A DNA stretch of 64,000 bases from Salinicola avicenniae. GTDB lineage: Bacteria > Pseudomonadota > Gammaproteobacteria > Pseudomonadales > Halomonadaceae. This document shows positions 7,625 to 18,487 of this stretch, in pieces (within the stretch, counting starts at the first letter, position 1; the number at the start of each line of letters is the position of its first letter). Where the stretch lies: NCBI RefSeq assembly GCF_023736115.1, contig NZ_JAKQZC010000001.1, positions 735,947 to 799,946 on the forward strand. Direction: 5' to 3'. The translations under genes were made by a program, and so were the position numbers. Under the pieces are notes generated by a model. It was not told the DNA's origin and did not search any database. It saw nothing but the letters and a program-made list of their open reading frames with translations.

Positions 7625-8617
7625 ATGAGCGAGCGCAACGACAACGCCGATATCGCCCTGATGACCGAAATCGCCTCTCTCTACTATATCGAGGGCGAGA
7701 CGCAGGAAGTGATCGCCAACCGCCTGGGGATCTCGCGGGTCAAGGCGGGGCGGCTACTCAAGCGCGCGCAGGCTGAGGGGATCGTCGATGTCCGCGTGCG
7801 TCAGCACCCGGCGGTGAGCGCGGAGATCGAGCAGGCGCTGATTCGTCGTTTCGGTATCCGACGCGCGCTGATCGCGCTCGACCATGCCGACGCCGACGTG
7901 CAGCGTGCCAACGTGGCCAGCCTGGTCGCGGACCATCTGTCGCGACGCCTGACGGAGGGTGCCATCGTCGCGGTCGGCATGGGGCGCAACGTCGGTGCGG
8001 TGGCGGACAACGTCTTCGAGCAGGGGCAGCGCCAGTGTTCGTTCGTCTGCGCCATCGGTGGTTCGGTGCGTGCCGGCGAGTACATGAACCCCGACCACAT
8101 CTGCCGGCGACTGGCGACACGCTTCGGCGGCGAGAGCGAAACGCTTTATGCGCCGGCGCTGGTGCAGAATCTCGCGCTGCGTGATGCGATGTACGAGAAT
8201 CCGACCGTCCGTCAGACTCTGGATCGCGCGCGGCGCGCCGATCTCGCCCTGATCGGGATCGGCGATCTGAGCGAAAACAGCAATATGGTGCGCATGGGCT
8301 GGTTCACGCCGCAGGAGACCGCCGAGGCGCGACTCTCCGGTACGGTCGGCGACATGATGGGCTACGACTTCATCGACATCTATGGCCGGCCTTCGATGAC
8401 GCCGATGCAGGGGCGCGTCATCGGCCTGACCATCACCGACCTGGCACGGATTCCCGACGTGATCGCCATTGCCGCCGAGAACACCAAGGCGGCGGGTATT
8501 CTCGGCGCGCTGCGCACCGGCGTGATCGACACGCTGGCGACCAGCGTTACCAACGCCCACACCATTCTGCGCCTGGACGAGGCGACGCGAGTCGAGGAGA
8601 CCCCGCCCGCGCACTGA
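7625..8617 (+). CDS. SorC/DeoR-family sugar-binding transcriptional regulator
   Basis: A 330-residue regulator. An N-terminal helix-turn-helix (near residues 26-50, TQEVIANRLGISRVKAGRLL) is followed by a SorC sugar-phosphate-binding domain with VGMGRNVGAVADNV near 117 and ALIGIGDLSENSNMVRMGW near 207. I chose ATG 7625; longer versions add a non-conserved leader. SorC proteins sense phosphorylated sugars or polyols; EryD of the Brucella and Rhizobium erythritol loci belongs to this family. It is next to unrelated genes, but the polyol island starts about 7 kb away, so it may act there. The target is unknown. Confidence 0.85.
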   Translation: MSERNDNADIALMTEIASLYYIEGETQEVIANRLGISRVKAGRLLKRAQAEGIVDVRVRQHPAVSAEIEQALIRRFGIRRALIALDHADADVQRANVASLVADHLSRRLTEGAIVAVGMGRNVGAVADNVFEQGQRQCSFVCAIGGSVRAGEYMNPDHICRRLATRFGGESETLYAPALVQNLALRDAMYENPTVRQTLDRARRADLALIGIGDLSENSNMVRMGWFTPQETAEARLSGTVGDMMGYDFIDIYGRPSMTPMQGRVIGLTITDLARIPDVIAIAAENTKAAGILGALRTGVIDTLATSVTNAHTILRLDEATRVEETPPAH

Positions 8618-8690
8618 TGCGGAGCGGTCCTGTCAGTCTTTCCCGGTCGCCGCTCGTGATTCGTCTCCGACGCTGGCCGCCGCTAGCCGC

Positions 8691-10049
8691 TCACGTATCG
8701 AGCGCATTTCGGCGAACGACGTCGGCGTACCAATGGAAGCTTTCCTTGGGCAGGCGCTGTTGGGTGGCATAGTCGATGTAGGTGAGGCCGAAGCGCTTGG
8801 AGTAGCCGGCCGCCCACTCGAAGTTGTCGAGCAGCGACCACGCCAGGTAGCCGCGAATATCGATGCCCTCCGCGAGCGCTTGCTCGATGACGGCCAGATG
8901 CCGACGCAGGTAGTCGATGCGTGCGCTATCGTGAACGCGGCCATCGTCGGCGATGATGTCGTCGAAGGCGCCGCCGTTTTCGGTGATCAACAGTGGCAGG
9001 CGGTAGCGGTCGCGGAACTCGCGCAGAATCGGCAGCATGGCGTCGGCATCGATCACCCAGTCGAAGGCGGTGCGCGGTGCCTCCGCCGGATCCTCCTGGG
9101 CAATACCGATACCTTCTGGCACTACGGCCCCGCCGGGGCCCGCCGGGTCGTGGCAGACATGCAGCGGCGCATAATAGTTCAGGCCGAAGTAGTCGAGCGG
9201 CGCCGAGATGGCTTCCAGATCCCCCGGCTCGATGAAGGGCTGGCCGCCGATCTCGGCGTGCCAGGCCAGCAGCTCGCTCGGGTAGGCACCATCCACCAGC
9301 ACGTCGAGACAAGAGCGATTGAACAGCAGATCGAGCGTCTCTGCGGCCTGCTGGTGGGCTTCGCCTTCTCGCGAGGGCCGGGTTGGCCAGTAGGAGCCGA
9401 CCATGCCGAACTCGCCCATGGGCTGCGCCCGGCGCATCTCGTGCACGGCGCGGCCGTGCGCCACCAGCTGATGATGGATCGCCGGCAGCACCAGACGCTG
9501 GTCCCCCAGCGCCGGCGGGAACATCCTCGTGGCATGGCCCCACCAGGTGGTGACGGCCACTTCGTTCATGGTAGCCCAGCAGGTCACCCGATCGCTCAAC
9601 AAGCGATGCGCGTCCATCGCGTACTCGGTGAAGCGTGCGATGGTATCGCGCTCTAGCCAGCCGCCACGCGCCTCGAGTGCCTGCGGAATCTCCATGTGGT
9701 TGATAGTGACCAGCGGTTGGATGCCGCGTGCAAGCAGTCCGTCCACGAGCCGGTCGTAGAAGGCCGCTCCCTTCGGGTTGAGTGGCCCGCAACCGTCGGG
9801 ATGCAGGCGGGTCCAGGAAAGCGAGAAGCGATAGGCACTCACACCGAGACGTGCCATCAGGTCGAGATCTTCCTCGAACCGATGGTAATGATCGGCAGCG
9901 ATGTCGGCGGTATCGCCGTCGAGGATATTGCCCGGCTGGGCGGCGAAGAGGTCCCAGTTGGACGGACCGCGACCATCCTCCCGCGTGGCGCCCTCGATCT
10001 GATAGGCGGACGTGGCGGTACCCCACAGGAATTTTTCGGGAAACGGCAT
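8691..10049 (-). CDS. Beta-glucosidase, glycoside hydrolase family 1
   Basis: A 452-residue cytosolic GH1 enzyme, without a signal peptide. It starts with FPEKFLWGTATSAYQIEGA, the GH1 N-terminal signature. The acid/base glutamate is in WATMNEVAV near residue 165 (usual TxNEP; here the Pro is Val), and the nucleophile glutamate is in LLITENGGAFDD near 355. The C-terminal WSLLDNFEWAAGYSKRFGL motif, which shapes the aglycone and glycone sites, is intact. The gene follows an MFS transporter and a LacI-type operator, so it probably hydrolyses an imported beta-glucoside such as cellobiose. Confidence 0.93.
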   Translation of the reverse strand: MPFPEKFLWGTATSAYQIEGATREDGRGPSNWDLFAAQPGNILDGDTADIAADHYHRFEEDLDLMARLGVSAYRFSLSWTRLHPDGCGPLNPKGAAFYDRLVDGLLARGIQPLVTINHMEIPQALEARGGWLERDTIARFTEYAMDAHRLLSDRVTCWATMNEVAVTTWWGHATRMFPPALGDQRLVLPAIHHQLVAHGRAVHEMRRAQPMGEFGMVGSYWPTRPSREGEAHQQAAETLDLLFNRSCLDVLVDGAYPSELLAWHAEIGGQPFIEPGDLEAISAPLDYFGLNYYAPLHVCHDPAGPGGAVVPEGIGIAQEDPAEAPRTAFDWVIDADAMLPILREFRDRYRLPLLITENGGAFDDIIADDGRVHDSARIDYLRRHLAVIEQALAEGIDIRGYLAWSLLDNFEWAAGYSKRFGLTYIDYATQQRLPKESFHWYADVVRRNALDT

Positions 10050-10146
10050 GCAAGGCTCCGGATCGATGAGAGAAGGCGGTGACAGAGCACGGTGACGAGC
10101 AGCGACCGACGAGGTAGCCGCGGCTCTTCAACGGCGATGTATCGAT

Positions 10147-11445
10147 TTAGCGAATGCGTACAAACTTGAGTACCGGTATACCGACCAGGGCGACGATCGC
10201 GGCGGTGATCAGCAGGGCGCCATAGTTCTCGCTGCCAGCCTGGCCTTCGCCGATCGCGAGCAGCAGCGGTGCCACCAGGGGGATCAGCGAATAGGGCAGC
10301 GTGTAGGCGATATTCACCAGCCCCAGATCCCGGGCGTTGGTCGTCGGATCGACCATCGTCTCGGTACCCATGGCGATATAGAGCCCGGAGAAGAGCCCAT
10401 AACCGACGCCCATGATGGCGACGCTCAGGAAGAAAAGGGGTAGGCCGCCGGCCAGCAGCATCAGGACCGCGCCGAGGGCGAGTGCGGCGCCGGCCATGGC
10501 GAAGACCGGCTTGCGCCGCTGTATCCGGTCTGAGATCAGGCCTGACAGTGGGCTCAGTGCCAGCGCGATCAGATTCATCACCAGCACGGCATAGAAGACC
10601 AGTCCGGGTACGCGTTCGGTGGCGATGCCGAGATGATTCTGAATGAAGAAGAATAGATAGGTCTGGACGACCGCCAGGGCGCTGGCGATCAGAAACATGC
10701 TGAGTAGGTACCAGCTGAAGCTGGGCGCCTTGCGTGGGTCGATGTAGAAACTGCCGGCCAGGGTCTTCAGATCGAAATCGGGCCGCGCGCCGGGTGCCAG
10801 GCGACGATCCGGCAATACCGCCATGAACAGCAGCACGGCGACAACGGCGATGATGGCCGGGGCCATGAAGATGAACCACGGATCGTTGGGGAACAGCTTC
10901 ACGAAGTAGGTGCCGGCCAGAATGCCGGCGGTCGGCGTCATACCGGCGATGCCGGACAGCAGGCCCTGCTGCTGTGGCGGTACCTGATCGGCGATCACCG
11001 CGATCAGCGCGGCGATGGCGGCGTTGACGAAGAGCTGCATCAGCGCCCAGCCGGCGAAGATACCGAGCAGGCTGTCGGCGCCGGCCAATAGGGCGGCAGC
11101 GCCGCCGCCCCCTAGCGCGCCGACCAGCATCCAGGGACGGCGCATGCCGAAGCGCGAGGTGGTGATATCGCTGAGGCGGCCGAACAGCGGATTGGCGAAC
11201 ATCGCCACGAGCGCGCCGATACCGGCGATCAGTGAGTAGCTGCTGGTGGCGCTGTCCGGCGTGACCTGGTTGACGCGCAGCGCCAGACTCACGGTGGCGG
11301 GTGTCATCACCAGCATCCAGATACCGAACAGGGCGAACGTGTAGGCCGCGATGAACCCGGGGCCGACCCGGCCGTTGCCGGTGGCGTCGAGCGCTTCGCT
11401 GGTGGGTGAGGTCTCGAGAACAGCGGCGAGATCCGGCGTGGGCAT
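10147..11445 (-). CDS. MFS transporter, putative beta-glucoside permease
   Basis: A 432-residue protein with 12 predicted membrane helices. The MFS loop motif appears after helix 2 (NPLFGRLSDITTSRFGMRRP) and again in the second half (LSGLISDRIQRRKPVF). I chose ATG 11445 because AGGAGCT lies 7 bases before it; a start 27 codons upstream lacks this. It is transcribed ahead of the GH1 gene, 97 bases away, and behind a LacI-type operator. That context suggests uptake of a glucoside. Substrate and coupling ion cannot be read from sequence. Confidence 0.85.
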   Translation of the reverse strand: MPTPDLAAVLETSPTSEALDATGNGRVGPGFIAAYTFALFGIWMLVMTPATVSLALRVNQVTPDSATSSYSLIAGIGALVAMFANPLFGRLSDITTSRFGMRRPWMLVGALGGGGAAALLAGADSLLGIFAGWALMQLFVNAAIAALIAVIADQVPPQQQGLLSGIAGMTPTAGILAGTYFVKLFPNDPWFIFMAPAIIAVVAVLLFMAVLPDRRLAPGARPDFDLKTLAGSFYIDPRKAPSFSWYLLSMFLIASALAVVQTYLFFFIQNHLGIATERVPGLVFYAVLVMNLIALALSPLSGLISDRIQRRKPVFAMAGAALALGAVLMLLAGGLPLFFLSVAIMGVGYGLFSGLYIAMGTETMVDPTTNARDLGLVNIAYTLPYSLIPLVAPLLLAIGEGQAGSENYGALLITAAIVALVGIPVLKFVRIR

Positions 11446-11528
11446 GACGAGCTCCTGGCGCAACTTCGGCCTGCATTGAGTGGGCTTGGCGGACGAGAGC
11501 ATCCACGCAAAACGAGACCGCGGCAAAA

Positions 11529-11554
11529 TGGAATCGGTTCCGGTATCGATTCCA
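11529..11554. promoter_or_regulatory. Tandem LacI-family operator for the MFS/GH1 operon
   Basis: Two adjoining half-overlapping palindromes face each other: TGGAATCGGTTCCG and, on the minus strand, TGGAATCGATACCG. Each fits the TGNAANCGNTTNCA-like pattern with a central CG that LacI-family regulators use. The block lies 84-109 bases upstream of the MFS start and 139 bases from the end of the LacI-type gene. Confidence 0.65.
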
Positions 11555-11692
11555 GAACCTTGCCGGGTGCCGGCGCGAGATGCAAGGGTCGGCGACAGGT
11601 CTGCGCCTAAAGTCTAATAAAATAGCGAAGACGACCCACCGCCGACGGGAGTGTGGTGAAACGATCGGCGGAGGTGGGAACGGCAAGAACGT

Positions 11693-12700
11693 TTAGCTGG
11701 AGGCGCGTTCGACCAGCGACACCGGCAGGGTATGCAGGCGCGTCGCCTCGGGGGCTTCCGTTTGCCCCTCGACGACCAGGCGCACGGCCAGTTCGCCAAG
11801 TTGGGCGGTCGGCTGATGGACCGTGGTCAGCGGCGGATCGACGAGCCGCGCAATGCGCTCGTCATCGAAGCCGGCCACGGCGACGTCCTGCGGCACCCGA
11901 TAGCCGGCCTTGCGCAGCGCGCCGAGCACCGGTGCTGCCAGATAGTCGGTAAGGGCGAAGACGCAGTCGAAGGGGGCGCAGGACGTCAAGCGTCGCGCCA
12001 GCCGTTCGATATCCGGCTCGGGCTGGTCGAAGTCGTCATCCGAGATGAGTATCGCCTCGTCTTCGCAGGCGATGCCGGCCTCGGCCAGAACGGACCGGAA
12101 ACCGGCAATGCGCTCATCGATGAAGGCGGCTTGGCCGGACGGCGCCACGATCAGCGGGCGCCGACGTCCGCGCGCCAGCAGATGACGCGCCACCAGCGCG
12201 CCGCCGCCGGCGTTGTCGGAGCGCACCGTGACGAAAGGTGGCTCGGTGAGCACGTCATCGATCAGCACGGTAGGCAGGCCGCGCGAGACAGCCGCGGTCT
12301 GGCTTGCCTCGAAGTGTTCCGGGGTGACGATCACCAGGCCATCCAGCGCCAGGTACGACAGCTCCTCCAGCGTTCCCGCCAGGCCGAGCGATTCGTGCAG
12401 CGGATGAATGAGCAGCTGGTAGCCGAGGCGGTTGGCCTCTGCCGTGGCGCCCTGCAGCACCGGCGCCCACCAGCCCCAGCTCTCCAGCGGCACCACCAGG
12501 CTCAGGGTCAGATGCCGGCCGGTACGTAGCGCCTGCGCGGTACGGCTGGGGCGGTAGCCGAGCTGTTCGGCGATGCGGCGGACGTGCTGGCGGGTGGCCT
12601 CGCGCACATCGGCGTGGGGCGACGGAGAGAGCGCGCGGGATGCCGTGGCCTTGCCGACGCCGGCGGCGCTGGCGACATCGGCCAGAGAGACTTTCTTCAT
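11693..12700 (-). CDS. LacI-family transcriptional regulator
   Basis: A 335-residue regulator. Residues 1-55 form the LacI helix-turn-helix and hinge (VSLADVASAAGVGKATASRA, then LGYRPSRTAQAL). The rest is a periplasmic-binding-protein-like sugar domain with the usual DGLVIVTPEHF, VRSDNAGGGALVARHLL and VAGFDDERIARLVDPPLTTV segments. It lies upstream of the MFS and GH1 genes on the same strand and very likely represses them through the operator at 11.5 kb, with a beta-glucoside or its product as inducer. Confidence 0.9.
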   Translation of the reverse strand: MKKVSLADVASAAGVGKATASRALSPSPHADVREATRQHVRRIAEQLGYRPSRTAQALRTGRHLTLSLVVPLESWGWWAPVLQGATAEANRLGYQLLIHPLHESLGLAGTLEELSYLALDGLVIVTPEHFEASQTAAVSRGLPTVLIDDVLTEPPFVTVRSDNAGGGALVARHLLARGRRRPLIVAPSGQAAFIDERIAGFRSVLAEAGIACEDEAILISDDDFDQPEPDIERLARRLTSCAPFDCVFALTDYLAAPVLGALRKAGYRVPQDVAVAGFDDERIARLVDPPLTTVHQPTAQLGELAVRLVVEGQTEAPEATRLHTLPVSLVERASS

Positions 12701-12808
12701 GAGGCGGTCTGAACGGTGAACGGCAGGCAGTATGGCATGCGACGGGGCGTGACGTCATCGTGGCTCGGGCGTTGCCCCGCCTCCACGCGAGGCAGTGCCC
12801 GAACCACG

Positions 12809-12834
12809 AAAAAACCCACCGCTAGGGTGGGTTT
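12809..12834 (-). terminator. Rho-independent terminator of tkt
   Basis: On the minus strand, AAACCCACC pairs with GGTGGGTTT across a 5-base loop and runs into a T tract (A run at 12809-12814 on the plus strand). It is 50 bases after the tkt stop. Confidence 0.9.
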
Positions 12835-12883
12835 CGATAGCCGGTGCCGGGCGCCGGCACCGGTCAGCGCGAGACGGGCGCGA

Positions 12884-14878
<1,995 letters not shown>

Positions 14879-14934
14879 TGGCTGTCAAATCCCTTGGATA
14901 GTAGATGGATGTCGGAGCGGTTCCGATCGCGCTC

Positions 14935-15705
14935 CTAGCGTGATCCGGCGAGCGCCGAAGCCTCCTCGACGATCGCCTCGAACGCGGCCGGATCATGGGC
15001 GAAACGCCCCAGAAACAACCCGTCGACCTGTCCTGCCAGCCGAGTCAACAGGTCGGGGCCGGCGCTGCCACCATAGATGACGCTGGCTGAAGGGTTCGAG
15101 CACAAGTGCTCGCGCAATCCCTGGCAGACCGCCGCGATGTGGTTAAGCGATGCCGGCTCGGCCGCGCCGATGGCCCAGTGCGGTTCATAGGCGACCACCA
15201 GTGGCAGCCGACGCTCGCTCTCGGTCGTGCGGGCAAGCGCGCTGTCGACCTGTGCGCGACAGGCGACGATAGCTGCTTCGGCGCCCTGGCGCGAATGCTC
15301 GCCGACGCAGAGCACCGGCGTCAGACGCTGCGCCAGCGCGGCCTGCGTCTTGGCGGCGACCGTGGCGTCATCCTCGCCGAATAGCCGGCGGCGTTCGGCA
15401 TGGCCGATCTCGACGTGGCGGCAACCCATCTCGGCCAGCATGACTCCACTCACCTCGCCAGTATAAGCACCGTTCGACGCGTGATACAGGTTTTGGGCGC
15501 CGACGGCGATCGGCGAGTCGGCAAATATCTCGAGTGCCGGTGCGATGGCAGGAAAGCTCGGTAGCACGAACGGCGCCACGCGACCGTCACGGACGGCCGC
15601 GTGCGTGGCTACCCGATCGGCGACCTGTCGGCACCAGTCGAGCGTACGCTCGTAGCCGAAGTACATCTTGAAGCTGATGCCGAGCGTGATCGGTGCGCTT
15701 GCCAT
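14935..15705 (-). CDS. TIM-family isomerase, probable tetrulose-phosphate isomerase (EryH/LerI-like)
   Basis: A 256-residue protein of the triosephosphate isomerase family. It keeps the catalytic lysine (SFKMYF), the histidine (EIGHAERR, near residue 98) and the glutamate (VAYEPHWAIG, near 170), plus the phosphate loop YGGSAGPD. The usual Asn of the NxK motif is Ser, and the Val after the catalytic EP is His. These changes, and the neighbouring DhaK-type kinase and RpiB-like gene, favour a role on four-carbon ketose phosphates, as for EryH of Brucella or LerI of mycobacteria. Ordinary triosephosphate isomerase activity is not excluded. Confidence 0.75.
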   Translation of the reverse strand: MASAPITLGISFKMYFGYERTLDWCRQVADRVATHAAVRDGRVAPFVLPSFPAIAPALEIFADSPIAVGAQNLYHASNGAYTGEVSGVMLAEMGCRHVEIGHAERRRLFGEDDATVAAKTQAALAQRLTPVLCVGEHSRQGAEAAIVACRAQVDSALARTTESERRLPLVVAYEPHWAIGAAEPASLNHIAAVCQGLREHLCSNPSASVIYGGSAGPDLLTRLAGQVDGLFLGRFAHDPAAFEAIVEEASALAGSR

Positions 15706-15791
15706 GCCGGCTCCCTGTGCGTGGCTGATGTTCGGCGGCCCGACCGGCGGTCGGGCGTTCGGTCAACATGGCTTCCCTCCGGTCCCTTCGA

Positions 15792-17531
15792 TCAGGTCGT
15801 CGCCGTCGTGTGCTGTTCGATCACCGCGTGTATGGCGGTCAAGATCATGGCGAGTGACGTGGCCCCGGGGTCCGGCGTGCCAACGCTCTTCTCCGCCAGC
15901 GGGCGCGCCCGCCCGAGCTTTGGCTTGAGCGCCGCCGTATCGCTGGCCGCTTGCGTGGCGACCTCGCAGGCCCGCTGCCAGGCCGGTGCCAGTGCTTCGC
16001 CGGCATCCACTGCCTGCGACAATGCCTCGCTGAACGGGATCAGCGCGTCGACCAGCGTCTTGTCGCCGGGCTTCGCCTTGCCGAAGGCCATGACGTCATC
16101 CTTGGCCTTGGCGATACCTCGAGCGTAGTGCGTCGGCGTCGGTTCGTCATCGTCGCCCAGGGTCAGACTCAGTGCATTGAGCATCACGCCCCAGATCGCA
16201 CCGGACGTGCCGCCGGCGCGGTCTGACCAGGCTTCCGCCGCCAGCCGCAGCAGTGTGCCGGCCCCGGCTTGACGGTCGACCGCCGACTCGGCGGCCTTGT
16301 CCGCTGCCACGGCGCCGCGCTGCATGCCGATGCCGTGATCGCCGTCTCCAGCGATCGCATCCATGCGGCCCAGTTCCTCGACGTTGTCGTCAACGACCTG
16401 GCGGGTCGCGCCGATCGCCTGCCGGAGGCAGCGCGCCGCGGCCATCGACGCTTCGCTCGCTGGCGGAATTTCATCGGCGTCGGGAATGTCGAGCTGGGAA
16501 GCATCGATCGGCGGTGCCGGGTTGAGGCTGCCCTTGCGATAGGCGGGGGTATCGCAAGGCGCTTTCCACAGCCGCTCCAGCTCTTCGTCGAGCCAGAACA
16601 GCGTCAGCGAAGCGCCGGCCATGTCGAGGCTGGTCACCAGTTCGCCCACCTCGGGTTCGACGATCTCCAGGCCTGCCTCTGTCAGTAGCTGGTTGACGCG
16701 TCGGTAGACGACGAACAACTCCTCGTACTTGATCGAACCGAGGCCGTTGAGCAGCACCGAGGTGCGAGCGCCGTGCACGCTGTCGATGCCGTCCGGGATC
16801 TCCTCCAGTAGATGCGATACCAGCAGCTCGGCCAGGTCGTCGGCCGTGGGGATGGCCTGTTCGCTGATGCCCGGTTCGCCGTGAATGCCGAGGCCCACTG
16901 CCATCTTGCCATCCGGCACGTGGAACAGGGCGTCGTCGGCGCCGGGCAGGGTACAGCCGTCGAAGGCTACGCCCATCGAACGTGTGCGCAGGTTCGCGGC
17001 ACGCGAGACACGCACAACTTCTTCGAGCGAATAACCGGCTTCGGCTGCCGCTGCGGCCACCTTGAAGACGGTCAGGTCGCCAGCGATGCCGCGACGCTTG
17101 TGGAGTTCCTCCTGCTCGGCGCTGGAGACGTCATCGATCACCGCGACGATCTCGCACGGAATGCCTTCGCGGATCAGCCGCTCGCGGGCCTGACCAAAGT
17201 GCAATACGTCGCCGGCGTAGTTGCCGAAGCTCAAGAGAACGCCGCCGCCGTTGTTGGCCGCCTTGCAGACGTTATAGACCTGCTGCGCCGAGGGAGAGGC
17301 AAATAGGTTGCCCATGACGGCGCCGTGAGCGAGCCCCTGGCCGACCAGACCGGCGAAGGCCGGGTAGTGGCCCGAACCTCCGCCGATCACCACGGCGACG
17401 CTGCCTGGTTCGCTGCGGGTGCTGCGAATGACGCCGCCGGGGACCTGGCAGACGCGCTGGGTATGGGCGGCGACGAAGCCTTCGGTGGCCTCGTCGACGA
17501 AATTCACTGGGTCATTGAAGAGACGTGTCAT
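15792..17531 (-). CDS. Dihydroxyacetone/erythrulose kinase, fused DhaK-DhaL type
   Basis: A 579-residue ATP-dependent ketose kinase. Residues 1-330 are the DhaK domain, with GGGSGHYPAFAGLVGQG near 50 and the covalent substrate-binding His217 in GIHGEPG. After a linker, residues 360-575 are the DhaL nucleotide domain with the Mg-ATP site DAIAGDGDHGIGMQRG. The two-domain architecture matches ATP-dependent kinases, not the PTS type. D- and L-erythrulose kinases (DerK, LerK) of tetritol pathways have this form. The adjacent TPI-like and RpiB-like isomerases make erythrulose a better guess than dihydroxyacetone. Probably co-transcribed with the TPI-like gene, 86 bases away. Confidence 0.85.
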   Translation of the reverse strand: MTRLFNDPVNFVDEATEGFVAAHTQRVCQVPGGVIRSTRSEPGSVAVVIGGGSGHYPAFAGLVGQGLAHGAVMGNLFASPSAQQVYNVCKAANNGGGVLLSFGNYAGDVLHFGQARERLIREGIPCEIVAVIDDVSSAEQEELHKRRGIAGDLTVFKVAAAAAEAGYSLEEVVRVSRAANLRTRSMGVAFDGCTLPGADDALFHVPDGKMAVGLGIHGEPGISEQAIPTADDLAELLVSHLLEEIPDGIDSVHGARTSVLLNGLGSIKYEELFVVYRRVNQLLTEAGLEIVEPEVGELVTSLDMAGASLTLFWLDEELERLWKAPCDTPAYRKGSLNPAPPIDASQLDIPDADEIPPASEASMAAARCLRQAIGATRQVVDDNVEELGRMDAIAGDGDHGIGMQRGAVAADKAAESAVDRQAGAGTLLRLAAEAWSDRAGGTSGAIWGVMLNALSLTLGDDDEPTPTHYARGIAKAKDDVMAFGKAKPGDKTLVDALIPFSEALSQAVDAGEALAPAWQRACEVATQAASDTAALKPKLGRARPLAEKSVGTPDPGATSLAMILTAIHAVIEQHTTATT

Positions 17532-17795
17532 GGCCGACGCTCCGGCAGGGGATGGATGCCCGGTCGCGATGCGCCCGATAGCGGTGATATCGCGACGTTG
17601 AGATTATGATCTTTGTGCGAACATTTGTTTGTCGCAGTCATGAGCACCATCATAGCGCTGGCATAATGTGCGGATATGCGACTTTGGTGGGTGTTTCGCG
17701 CTGATTTGGCGTGTCTCGGTTCAGTGGCGCCGCGCAGCGGCATGTCGATGAGGCCGCGGAGATACCTCGAATTGAGCGGCACCTGGCGGCTAGAC

Positions 17796-17846
17796 TTTTG
17801 TTCATATGAAAACCATTTGTTCATATGAAGCATTGCTGTCTATGAT
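17796..17846 (+). promoter_or_regulatory. Promoter of rpiB-like gene with two TTCATATGAA operators
   Basis: Two copies of the palindrome TTCATATGAA (17801-17810 and 17820-17829) lie 19 bases apart, each inside a longer direct repeat TTTGTTCATATGAA. A good promoter overlaps the second copy: -35 TTGTTC (17817-17822), 18-base spacer, -10 TATGAT (17841-17846). A protein on the second palindrome would cover the -35 box. The gap also holds the promoter of the divergent kinase gene. The regulator is unknown; DeoR or SorC types are candidates. Confidence 0.6.
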
Positions 17847-17890
17847 GAACCGTGGTTCCGACACGCCATTGACCGGACGGGAGGTGAGTG

Positions 17891-18352
17891 ATGGCACAGA
17901 CATGGCGAGTGGCGCTCGGGTGCGACGAGGCCGCCTACGAGATGAAGCAGCAGATCATCGAGCACGTGCGTGCGCTGGGACACGAGGTCGAGGACTTCGG
18001 CACGCACGACGCGCAGCCGGTGCTCTACCCGGATATCGCCCTGGCAGTCGCTGAAGCGATCGCCGATGGCCGCTACGACCGCGGCATCCTGATGTGTGGC
18101 ACTGGCATCGGCGTGGCGATCTCTGCCAACAAGGTGCCCGGCATTCGTGCCGCGCAGGCGCACGATACCTATTCGGCCGAGCGGGCACGCAAGAGCAACG
18201 ATGCGCAGATCGTGACCATGGGTGCGCGCGTCATCGGCATCGAACTGGCAAAGACGATCGTCGACAGTTTTCTGAGTAACGAATTCGAGCCGGGTGGGCG
18301 GTCCCAGCCCAAGGTGGATCGCATCGAGGCCTACGAACGCGGGCAGCGCTGA
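17891..18352 (+). CDS. RpiB/LacAB-family isomerase, probable D-erythrose-4-phosphate isomerase (EryI/DerI-like)
   Basis: A 153-residue protein of the RpiB family, which interconverts aldose and ketose phosphates. The catalytic cysteine is in LMCGTGIGVAISANK near residue 70, and the N-terminal aspartate motif GCDEAAYEMK and the AQAHDTYSAERARKSNDAQI segment are intact. I chose the ATG at 17891, directly after GGGAGGTGAGTG. It is divergent from a DhaK-type kinase and a TPI-like gene. In Brucella (EryI) and mycobacterial (DerI) tetritol pathways, RpiB homologues make D-erythrose-4-phosphate from D-erythrulose-4-phosphate. A ribose-5-phosphate isomerase role is the alternative. Confidence 0.82.
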   Translation: MAQTWRVALGCDEAAYEMKQQIIEHVRALGHEVEDFGTHDAQPVLYPDIALAVAEAIADGRYDRGILMCGTGIGVAISANKVPGIRAAQAHDTYSAERARKSNDAQIVTMGARVIGIELAKTIVDSFLSNEFEPGGRSQPKVDRIEAYERGQR

Positions 18353-18452
18353 ACGCGTTGCCGGCGAGAGCGGCGTAAGGCTTCCGGCAGAGTGGAAACT
18401 GTCTAAGGCATCGTCGCCAAGTTCTGGTGCGGACGGATCGGATGAACGACGG

Positions 18453-18487
18453 AGCGCGGCTCGCCCAGGCGAGCCGCGCTTTTTTTA
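18453..18487 (+). terminator. Rho-independent terminator after the rpiB-like gene
   Basis: A perfect 13-bp stem (AGCGCGGCTCGCC / GGCGAGCCGCGCT) with a 2-base loop is followed by seven T residues. It lies 100 bases after the stop codon. Confidence 0.95.
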
